A stretch of DNA of 64,000 nt, taken from Siniperca chuatsi. Lineage: Eukaryota > Chordata > Actinopteri > Centrarchiformes > Sinipercidae. This document shows, in pieces, positions 47,801 to 59,800 of the stretch. Every line of letters starts with the position of its first letter. The first letter of the stretch is position 1. A program made the translations under genes and the position numbers. The DNA is taken from the NCBI RefSeq assembly GCF_020085105.1, contig NC_058055.1:4115322-4179321 (forward strand). Reading direction: 5' to 3'. The notes under the pieces were generated by a model that saw only the letters and a program-made list of their open reading frames with translations, did not search any database and was not told where the DNA came from.

Positions 47801-50800
47801 TGGGATAGCATGCCTACTGTCTCTGCATATGTTTCCACTGTTTGCTCCAGAGCCAGGTGGGCCTTCAGCAGCTGCAGGGTGCTCGCCTCGTCCTGAAAAA
47901 TACCAGAATAATGTCAGGATATAGGTTTCACATGTTCGCTTAGGACTTAAGCCAAGAAATACCTGTATAACTGTCAGGGCTGTCCGTACCGTGCCTTTTT
48001 CTTCATTGACCAGATGGAGCTTCTGACCTGACAGCCAGGACTCGACTTTAGCCGCCTCACTGTAGTACTGCTGAGCCTGCAGCGCGGCGTCCAGCATCAC
48101 AGACCTCCTTTCCGTCTCCAGCTGAAAAACCTCCCAGAGCTGGCGCACATGCCCTGCCCCTTCACGCACAAACTCCACCTCAGGAGTCCTCAGCGAAGCG
48201 ATTATCCCCGCCCGGTCCAGAACCTCCTCAACACGAGCCCGCCGCCCTGTCAGCTCCCTCTGGAGTGTCTGATGGACCAATCAGAGGTAAGTTCCCAGAC
48301 TGAGTGGGGTTAGGTCACATTTCAGCTGACCATGGCCAAACGTCATCTTTGACACTTACCTGGTTCTTTTTTACATGCTGCTGTACACTCTGGAGGTTAT
48401 TCCCATAATCCTTACAGGAGGCCAAGGGAAGCCTCTCCTGAATCCACAGCTATCAAGTAACCACATTACATTTTACAGTCATTACATTTTTCAGAATGCA
48501 TATGTAAGGATCTATGTACAGTATCAAATATATATTAATGTACTTTGCATGATTCCTTAAATATATAAAGCATACTACCATATACCTTAATATACCATCT
48601 CTGATGGATGTACACAAGGGAATTAAAAATAGTGTATATGGAGGAGGAAATATGAAATGAAAGGATGGGGAACTCAGAGAAAAGAAGTGTGCACTCACTA
48701 TCTCATCCTCCAGGTCCTGAGCGACTTGGTGCATCTCTTTGGAAGCCAGCAGGATGCGGCGTCTCTCTTTCAGGGGCTCAATGAGGCGGACGATGCGGGT
48801 CTCCACCACGCCTGACTGCTCGCCGCCCTCCCTGTCACCTGCCATCAGCCCTTGCTGGGGTAGGCAGACCCCCTGCAAGCTTCCCAGCTCTCCCACATCC
48901 TTGTAAAAGTCCCCTATCTGAGATTCCATAGCCTGCACCGGAGGGAAGGGGAAGGTCATGTTACAGCCATATGAGGGATGGACAAACACAGCACATCAGC
49001 TGTTTTCCTATCAGAACATTTCAGGGTTATGTAATGGGTTGCCTCACTTTAAGGGGAAAAAAGCATATGGTGCATTTTTTTAATGCCACTGGACCTCGTG
49101 TTTAAGAACACGCAGCGGCATCTGTAGACACATGTCAGAGCTGGGGAAAATTACATAAACAACAATAAGCTGAAGTATGCAGTCTGTCAAAAGCATTAGC
49201 TATATCAAGGCAGATTAGAGAGTTTTAGTTATACAAACATTTCTCATGGGCAAAGGTGCTGTGGAGGTAGAAATACGTTCAATGTCCCAGGGTGGAGTCA
49301 AAGAACCAAAGGTTGTGTATTGTTTTTTTTGCAGAACTGTAACCCAGTGGTGGAATGTAACTAAGTACATTTACTCAGATACTGTATTTAAGTACAATTT
49401 TGAGGTACTTGTACTTTACTTGAGTATTTCCATGTTATGCTACTTTATACTTCTTCTACTCCACTACATTTATTTCACAGCTAGAGTTAATGGTCCAATG
49501 TATGATGCAGTTATAGATTCAACTGCCCAAGAGTAAATAAAGTTGTTTAGCTCCACCTTGACAGCAATATAAGGTTGCTTATACGTTAATGCATCAGAAA
49601 TAGTATTTCAATAATATATATGATAAATATAACAGTTGGAATGGTGCCATTTTGCATAATGAGCATTTTTACTTTTGACACTTCAAATACATTTTGCTGC
49701 TGATTCTTATTACTCTTTACTTTTACTCATGTAAAATTTTGAATGCATGGCTTTTACTTGTACTGGAGTATTTTTTTATACTGTGTTATTGTTATTGTTA
49801 AGTAAAATGTCTCAATACTTCCTCCACCACTGCTGAAGCCCAGTGAAAAAGATAAAAAACAACAATAGTGACTAAAAATGCTAGCAAGCTGGTCTAACTG
49901 ACTTTCCGTATTCACAGAAATCTGACTGACTGCGAACTTCCACAAACCTCCCAAAACCTTTTTCCACTAAGGTTTAGGATGAAAGATTTAAAGGTTTTGT
50001 TTGTCACATGCTCATTCAATATGTGCAGTGATAAGCAGGGTGCTAGACTCCTGAGGCTGGAGTGCAATACAGAATAACAATTATTAATAATAATTCTATT
50101 ATTATTAGAATTAGAAAAAGAAATATAGAACGGATATGTAGGATAGAAATTCAAAGATAAATATAAAATAATAAATATATGTAATATAAGTATTACAATG
50201 CTAAAGTGTTTGTACAGTATATTGGTATGGTGTGTAGGTGGACTCTGCAGTTTTTCCACAATATAAAAATGTCAAATGTCACAGTTTAAGGCAAACTATA
50301 GAATAAAAGTTTATAGACACTTGAGTGTAAATATATGTAGTGTAGAAATATGCAGGGCAGTACAAAAGGCAGTGTGCTACAAGGCAGAGGATATACAGAG
50401 GTCAATGGAGGACCAAGTGATGGTGGTAACGCCACCAATTTAATCATTCGTGGCTGGAGAGTAGCTCCCTTTCACACGTGAAAGTGTTTCACATGTAAAA
50501 GAATCATCTGGGTTTCAGTAACTAGTTTATTACAAGAGACGGTGCCAACAACTTCGCAGAGAGACCCTGGAGAGCCTTGAGACCTGCCTGGAATTTCTGG
50601 AGCTGCTCATTGAAGGTGGGCAGATGGTGTGCCTGTTCCAGCTGGGGAGGCTGCTGCTCCAGGTGGGAGAGCTGGTTGTCGAGGTCCGAGTAGCTCTTCA
50701 TTGCCGGCTCTGGCTTGTTGTTTTCAAAGAGCTGGCGGGCCTTGGCCTTGGTCGTGCTCTCCAGGTCAGACCAGCACTCTCTGATCTCCTCCAGCTTCTG

Positions 50801-53800
50801 CTGAACGACTAAACGCAGCTCTGGCTTCTCCTGGATCAGCTCCTGACCCTCCTGGAGATAGAAAGTGATAACTGTTAAGGACCAGTTGTTCAACTGTAAA
50901 AGCACTGTATAACACAGTTCAGATTGATCCAAATCATAACATCAATTTAAGGCACATGTGTTAAACCTATCTTTTACATTATGTAACTTATATGGACTGT
51001 CATTTCTTGGCTGAATGTCTTTTTCCGTCTCACTCGTACACTCCTTTAATGTCAGCTTTTGCTTCAAGGGATGTCTCTTATGGGCTGAGATGATCTGTGA
51101 CCTGCACAACTGCTGCACAAAACTGTCCACCATTTTAGATTTCAAGCACAAAGAATTCATTCTAAATCCATCTTCTTTACCATGACAATGATTTTTAGAT
51201 TATTGCTAACCTTTTAGCAATTTTCTTTACCAAAGGGAATTGACGTTCAACGAAAAATATTGTATATACTAAACAGCCCTATTACAAATCTCCACACACA
51301 TACCTAAACACATCATGCTATTCTAAACCATGAACCTGTTCTTGCTTTAATATATTGCATGCATTACGTTATTTCTGAAAGGCACTATAAGAATAACATT
51401 TCATAGTGCTGAAAGTGGTGGCTAAATTGAGTTTTGTCCCCAAAATAGCTCGGGAAAACACAGCTCGATGCCAAGGCTGGAGCCCCCTGCTTGCAGAGAG
51501 GCAGGTGTATGGAGCAAAGTTTGGCCTCGGGCTGACCTAAAAATCATGCATGGCAAGTCTAATAAACCCCTGTTCTGTCCTTCGCCTGTGCTCTCCTGCT
51601 CCTCTTCCCTCCCCTAAATCTTGGGCTTTGTTCATGACGTGATCTGGATGAGGACATGCGGTGAGATCAAAGCTTGTGGCATTTTCCTTTGTGTCAATGA
51701 AGCTCTTCCCTGAAATAGATTATTACCAGTCTCCTCCCATACCTAGACTTAGAGGAGTAGGAGGTGTTTTTCTTCTATGACAAGATTTTGGATATTTTTG
51801 CATCTGGCTCACAAAAGCTCATTTATAGCATAGACCTTCGAGCCCCTGATAATGTTGCAGATTGTTTTCATATTTCAAGAAACAAGCATTTATTCTCCAC
51901 ATTCTTCTGTTACATATGATAGTTATTTACTTTACATTATTGTAATAATGGTGCATATGATGGATTTTATCTTCTAAATTCTGCTTCTCTCCTTTATCTT
52001 TCACAGAGAGCTGGACCTATATCCTATGGCTTTCATAATGCAGTGCTGCATTCCCCCTCTTGGCACAGGCTCTCTGCTTAACTGCTGCTAGCGCTCACTC
52101 TCTCCCATCCCTCTCTCTTGCTCCTATCTTTCCTCTGCCTCACTCTCCCTCTCATAATGCAGAGCCAGCAGAAAGCAGGTCTCTCTCTCTCTCTCTCTCC
52201 TCTCTTGGCTTTACTGACACACAGAGTGAAGCAGAGGGAAAAGAAATCAGAGAGGGGGTGGAGAGAGGAGAGGAGAAAGGCAGAGTAAAGGAAGCAAAGG
52301 AGGAAGAATCAAAGGTTTATGGAACAGGAACGAGGCTGCGGGTGTGCTGGGCTGTGCTACAGCCTGGGCACAGTTGGATCCAAAGGGCATCTGTGAAGTG
52401 AATGTTCGAGGCAGTCATGGCTGACATAGTGCAATATTTTAATGGCTGTCACATATGAATCATGCTATTACGGCAGCATTGTGTTGCCAAATTCTGCAAT
52501 CTTTCTTGTAATGCTGATGCAGCATAGTGAAATAGTGGGTGGGATTAAAGGGCTTGTTTTATTCTACTGGCACAAACAACAATGTATTCACACCTACTGT
52601 ATGCATAAAAGTAACACTATGCAACTTATGCTATTATCTGCATTACACCAATGGAGAATCAAAAAGCACCAAGCATCCAAACTCGAAATTTAGCGCATCA
52701 AAGAGTCATAATGCTGCAACTATCACTAAATGAAGATGCCAGCTTCCTTCTTTGATGCCATGTTGTCCCTTCAGCCCAACCCACAATGCAACACTAACAC
52801 TATGTATTACAGTAACGTCAAACCAGCAAACGGTCCACTTTACAAACAACTTTCAGCTGTGACATGCAGTAAAAATACTTAAACATTATTATGCACTCAT
52901 GAGTTCTATTTACTTTAGTGTAAGAAATGGATTCCACTATTCAACTTCTCTGTTCATATGTAGTTTCTGAGGCAGCTTTGTGAGAAATGTGATGAATGGG
53001 TGGCATGCAGTGCTGGCAGCCAGTAGCATGTTCTTTCTGAAAGTACCATTGCCATCAAGACAGAATCATCCATGTATCATCCATTCAAGCAGTTGTTTTA
53101 ATACTGTAACATGCTGTTATTAGTCATATCTGTTTAAAAACTTGAAATAAAAGTATTATTGTGATTTAGAGTAAGGCGATTTATTTATCTGGAGAAAAAT
53201 GTGTAAAAAGTGTATTAGGCAAAAAATACAGACGTGTAGGTGAAATTCAAAAGAAAAAGATGAGGACAATGACTGCAACAAAAATGAGTGTAAAAAAACA
53301 AAAACAAACCAAACACAATAAGCTAATAAAGTAGGTAAAATAAGCTAAATGTAATATGAGAAACAATGTGTATACAAGTGAAAACAGCAGGGGGAATGGG
53401 TGGGTTAATCTATTCTGCATTAAAGACGTGAGAGATTGTTACTTAGTTGTACTGCTGGTACACTTTGTATTGAAAGTTACAAAGACAAAAACGAATCCGC
53501 TGAAAGTCACTGTTGGATGTTAAAAATGTATAGTGAAACCAAACAGCTTTTAATTTATTCATAAGAGGGTTTTTGGAGATACAAGACTTTTCAAGACGAT
53601 CAAGACAATATAATGCTTACCAACATAATACATAGGAATGCTAGATATAAAAGTAATTTATTAAATTCCAATGTAACATCAAGTGTATTAACACACTAGA
53701 GTGTGTTTGGAGTTACCAAGTCAAAAAAGCCCTGAGAAGATGGTAGCTGCAGCTTCATTTCTAGTGCAAATATATTGCATATACTGCCATTTATGGCAGA

Positions 53801-56800
53801 AGCATGGTATGGCTGTACTGGGTTTATAACTGGTAGTGTTCTAAGTCTCTGATTTCACAGGTATAATACAACAATAACAGTGTAACAAATTAAAAACAAG
53901 CACAATTAGCTGACTTAGCTAACTCTAGCCAACACGTCATTGGACTGAGGAAAAAGAAACCTCAGACGCATTGTCTTTTGTCCATTTTTTCACTTCATTG
54001 ACCAGATTTGTACATCATGACACAAGTTACTGAGATAAGTAATGTGCAGCAATTTTAGAAACTGTTCAAAAAGGACATTGTTCCATTACTGCACCCAGGA
54101 CAATCAAATCTTTCACACAACAGCCACATGGACACTAAAGAGCTAGTAAGAAGGTTAAGATACTGTATATTAGTACAAGACACCAATGTGTCAAAGTTGG
54201 TCAACAACATTACAAAATCCTCTAGTAGATGTGACCTAATTAATTATGCTAATTTGATGGAAATGTTGTTAAACAATAAGTTGACACAGCATGCAGTACT
54301 CAGATGTAATCAGAAGCCAAGCTTAGTTCATTTCTGATCTGCCCTCTGTCATGCTGCTATATTCTCTACAGCCGAATATAGATAAATTGTTGAGAATTAT
54401 TACATTTTGATAGAGCGTTTCTATTTTAACCGGCGTAGCTTTTCTAGCCTTTACGGCGCTGCTTTAGCGGCCCGCAAGCCGAGTCAGTGAGTGTGAGGTA
54501 CTCACACGCAGGGAGAGTAGAGACGAGGTGAGTCGGAGAAATAATTTCACATGGCGTGCTCTAAAAAGAGAAAAGTAGACAGTGGAAACAGAGCTTTTAA
54601 TCCAGAATAGACTCTTACATGTTCAGTCTTCCCACAGGAGGTTCAAAACCAGCATGTCTCACATGTTCCGAGATCGTGGCGATTATTAAAAGCGGCAATG
54701 TGCAGCGCCACAAAGCATGGACAAAGCAGAGCATCTTTTGAGCAGGCTAACAAGGGGGACAGATTTTGGTCATTTTGCTAACAAGGGGGATGGCTTCCCC
54801 CTTCGTCCCGCCTCAAATCGCCTACTGGATTATTATTAGGTTATTAACTACCCTCATACTAGAACAATATGTACAGATTTGATACCAACAGATTTAACAA
54901 CTTAACTCTAACAACAATTCTTATGCTAATTGAATAATGCATAGTTTAAAACAACCACACTACACTAAAATCATATGTTTATTCTTAGTTAATTCACTGC
55001 GCCTTCAGAAGATCTTGATGTTGCATATTGGATGGTACAAAATTAAAATAGCAGAAATCTTTTTTTTAAAAAGCCCACAAACCTCCATTCTTACATGTGG
55101 CTACAGTAAATGTTATCAACAAATCCCATTAAAAGACCAAAATCAACATTAACTTGATCCTACTAACAAGTAGCCAAAGCCCAGTATACAGCAGCTTATT
55201 CCTCCATAGTTAGTTAGTTAGGAACGTTATTGTTAGTGTTGTGTCATTCAAAAGAACAAATCTTTTGGGTGAACAAACTGAACTGAATCACTTCCTGAAA
55301 CGATCCATTCATTTCTCACAGGGATACACTCACTCACTGAGTGAGTGTGTGACTCAAGTCATTCTTCGGAGGAGAAATGGGGTGTGTTCAAGACAGCAAA
55401 TACACTGCTGATTCAGGTTGCTATCATTTAGCTGCAATGATTCAACAACACTGGTCTTGGACTGCAATCCAGGTGACATTATCTAGATTGATATTGCATC
55501 CATAGGCTTACATTTAACGTTACTGCTGTGCCACATGCACGCACACACACACACACACACACACAACGTTGCTGTTTAGAAAAGAGGACAGCTATTAACG
55601 ATTTATAGAATTAGATTTTTTATCCAGTACCTTTAGTGTTTGTTTATAGAGTATATGGAGTGGTTGCTTTGTTGTGTTGCCTGAGACCAAGTTGTGACAC
55701 AATATGAGAGATGGGATAGTATCATAGAGTGCTTAAACAAAATTGCTGCATCTGTACTCATTAGACGTCAAACACATTTAAAATGAGCTAGGTTACGTGT
55801 CACAATCCCTGATTTTTTTTAAATCTCACCAACTTTAGTAGTTTACAATGTGTGGTGAAATGCAATATGCAATATGAAAAAACGGGTGGCTGAGCCTGAG
55901 ACTGTCTCAGATCCTTTCACTGCGGAGGAACGGTGCAGTTCAGTGATTCGCTCACTGAACGTACAGTGACCGTGAGCCCTGAGGGAGCGCTGAGTTGCTC
56001 AAGCCAGGCCCTCTGCCTCGCCCTCCCTCTCATGTCTCCAAGTAGGAAGTACCAAATATTTTATTTAATAAGTGTCACGAAAATATACGTGCTGAATAGG
56101 GTAGGAATTTGTTATAGCAGCTCTCAGTTTGCAAATGGTATCTTTATCCAACTAAATTCTCAGCTCACTGGCTTGTCCTTCATGAACGACTGTTCTTAGT
56201 TCACTAGTTAGCGAGCTAAACTGAACGTTCGGCCGTGATTCAGTTCAGTGAGTGAGACTACGCAGTCAGAGCTTCAGTCACGCACTGAGCGAGTCGGTGA
56301 ACAGATCTTTAAACAACACAAGACAATTAATGAAGTCAGACATCGAAACATAGCATCAACAAACAACTTGACCTTTAAAAGTCTTAAATACAACTATTAA
56401 GAATGGAAAAGCAGAGAGGGGCTGCATGCAAGATTTACTGTAGTTTGAACGCAAGATTTAGTTAGAGCTCTATTGTTGTCCAAAAACTATTAAAAACACA
56501 TTCATGAGCCACACCATTGCACTGGGTGACATGTTCCTTCATTAATGTGAACAAGGCAATACCACATAGGGCCTACACTGCCCTGGTGAGCACCAAATGC
56601 AAACTACCTGAAAATAGTCCCCAACAAATGCACAATACCAATTTACACCTGTTTGAGTAGTCTGCTAAAACTACAGTGCCCAGATATTTTACGAAATTAC
56701 TTGGCTCTTAAAAAATTAAACAGGCCCATTTTAAAGATGCTCTTGTGCCGCAGACAGGGCAGTGAAGAGGAAGAGTATAGGCCTTTTACATAGCAGACAT

Positions 56801-59800
56801 TTTGACTTGTCATAGTAGGAAAAACACAGATGTAACTAATAACATTAACGATGGCTTTGTGTCCCAGTAAGCCATGACAGTGTGACAGTGAGCCAGCATG
56901 CACAGTACCAGGACCCTGTAACTGAAGCAGCTAAATGGAATTCAGCCATCACCCTACTGTAACATGTCAAAATGTCTATTGGGATTCATTATTTGATCAT
57001 GGAATATATTGCCAGCTGAACATACATTGGTGAATGCGCTGAATGTATGTGTTGAAGTGAAGCCATCATCCCTCGTTAATTTCCTTTACTAATGTTCTAC
57101 CAATCACATACAAAGAAGGAAATGATTTTAATTATTTTTGAATTATTGTTCGAAAGGGGCAGCAACTAAATATCACGATGCCACTAGTATCTTGGATATT
57201 CAGAGTATGTGGATATAAAATATAAACTGATAACTTCATCTTTCTTTGTCTGAAAAATAAACATTCATGTTGATCCCAAATCACTGTTAAAATGTATTGG
57301 GTACTGGCCCCTGGTAAGACAGAGGCGACCAATTGATATAGTGTCCATATTTAAACAGGTAAGCGGTGTGTGTTCATTACCCTGTCACTGATCTACATGC
57401 TCCAGCTAGACAGGCCCATGGTTTGTCTGTGTGTTTACCAAGCACTGACCCCTGAGCCCATGGTGTGGCTTGGCACAAGGTCAGCTGTGAGTCCTCTCAC
57501 TGTAACGGAGATGCACCCACAGATCCTCCACATACACGAGCCGTCCTGGAGCTGTGCGCCTGGTTTCATGTGCTGAGTAAGTACTGAGAGAGAACAGAGG
57601 GGCCGAGGGGCGGGAACCCTTCCGAAAGGACGCAGAGTTCTCCAATCACGGCAGGACGCGGCGTCATCTTTTCTCTCTGTCTCTCAGGTAACGACAGAGC
57701 GAGCGATGGGGGTAGATTAAGTGATGTTAGCAGGGCTATGGAGACACGAGGGTCTCTGTAACCGTCTGTACGGGGCTACGTACAGGAACTTCAGGAAATC
57801 CTGCCAGTCAGCACAGGAGAGACAACCTCTGTGGAGCAGCCATCTTCTGCACTCAGTGTCAATCCATTCACTGGATTTATCTGGTATTTGGCATGAAAGG
57901 TTACACAAAGACGCTGATGATTCAGAAGTAAAGCAGTATCCTGTTTCAGTCTGTTTTCATTTCAAGCTGAGACGTCATTCTAGGCAGAGGACCTCTCCAT
58001 GTCTCTCTGAGTAGAGTCACCTGATAGGCAGAACATTAACTGTATTCTTTAAAATTCTGGAAACTTGAAATATTAAAATGTTATTGTGCCCATACATTAA
58101 AGACATCTGGTTATGGGTTAGAAGGTGTCATGGTGACCTAGCGGTCGAAGACGCATACCATATAACCGTAACGTTAATGGTTCAATTCTGGTCCGGGACC
58201 TTTGTTGCCTGTTGTACCCTCCCCCGTTCCCCATGCTTCCTGTCTGTATCTCTACTGTAAACTATCCCATAAAGTCAAAATAGAAAAAAGAAAGAACTAT
58301 GGGTTACATTGCACTGGTCCCAGGACATGCCCAGGCAGGTCTTTGTTATTACCTCACTATTTGGTAAATGGTAAATGGACTGTACTTGTGTAGTGCCTTT
58401 CTAATCTTCTGACCACTCAAAGCGCTTCACACTCACCCCATTCACACACATTCATACACTGATGGCAGGTGCCAACTGCTCATCAGAACAAAGAAACTAA
58501 CTCAGTCACACACACTCACACACCCAAGGCCCAGCCCTCAGGAGTATTTAACATCCTTAATGGGGGACTAGCACCCTGTTTGTCTTAAAAATTCTATTTT
58601 CCGTTTACTGTGGCACCTACAGTGCAGCTGCCGAAGGAAATGACTACAACACTGAATATAGTTGATATAGTTGTTAATTGAATTCAATAAAGAAATGGTC
58701 AAGATGGTGAAAGGCTTTTAAATATACCCAGTCACATACACTATATAGTGCATAGGTTAGTTAACTGTGATCATAAAATCATGACACTCATGTACCAACT
58801 AAGACATGTTGCTTTTCACTCTTTGTGTCCAGCTTCTGTTGAATGATTATCCATCCAAGTCATTTTATTTTATTTCACCAGTGTTGAAGATAATAACACA
58901 CATATGATCAGCATGTTGACAACAGGCCTTCCAAGTTTGTTTTTAATATATAAAAATGTTTTATTTTTCCACCATCTGATTTTCTTTGTTTGGCTGTAGA
59001 GCTATATCATTTTCTGCTAATATCACTACTCTTCCATTTATAATTCCTCAAATGTTACGTTTCTTTAACCTCTCAACATCAACTAAACACAGCATTCATA
59101 AACTGAGATGCACAAACCTAGTTGATCACTAGAGATGATTTGGGATGGCCAACTAAAAACCAAAAAACCTATAACTAATACACAGTAACGAAACACACAT
59201 TATACTAGGGCTAGCAACTAACAGTTTTCATAAATTGATTAATCTGCAGATTATTTTCTCGATTATTTTAATTAATTGCTCGGCCTATAAAATGTCAGAT
59301 ATCAGGGATAAATGCCCGTCACAGTTTCCTAAAGACCAAGATGGAGCTTCAAATTGCTTGTTTTTTTCTGGCCAACAGTCCCAAAGATATTCAATTCTAT
59401 AAAACAGCGAAAAGCAGCAAATTCTTGCATTTGAAAAGCTGGAACCAGAGAATGGTTGGTGTGAAAAAGGACTTGGGCCCCAACGATTAATCGATTATCA
59501 GAACAGTTGCAGATTAATTTTCTGTCAATTGACAAATCCATAAATTGACTAACTGTTTCAACACTACATTATAGAAACCAAAACAGAAAACGTAAGTGTA
59601 AAAATGGATCTTGCAAACCACATTTGGTTCAGGTAATGAGTCAAGCACTGGCTTTTTTGGATTGGATGTATATAGTTATATTTAAACTTATCGTAGCTTA
59701 CATACTAAAAGAAATTGGCATTATTGTTAAATTTCAAATAAATGAAATACGAATGCCACAACGAGTACCATAATGCAGTCATAATGGACTCCAAACCTGT

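Noticed and set aside
52060..52401. 113-codon open frame with Ser/Leu and Glu/Lys runs
   Set aside because: It is driven by CT and GA low-complexity sequence, matches no family, and has no splice or promoter support.
58131..58195. Possible tRNA gene from A- and B-box matches
   Set aside because: Arms do not pair as a cloverleaf, and the following sequence is a known type of SINE tail.
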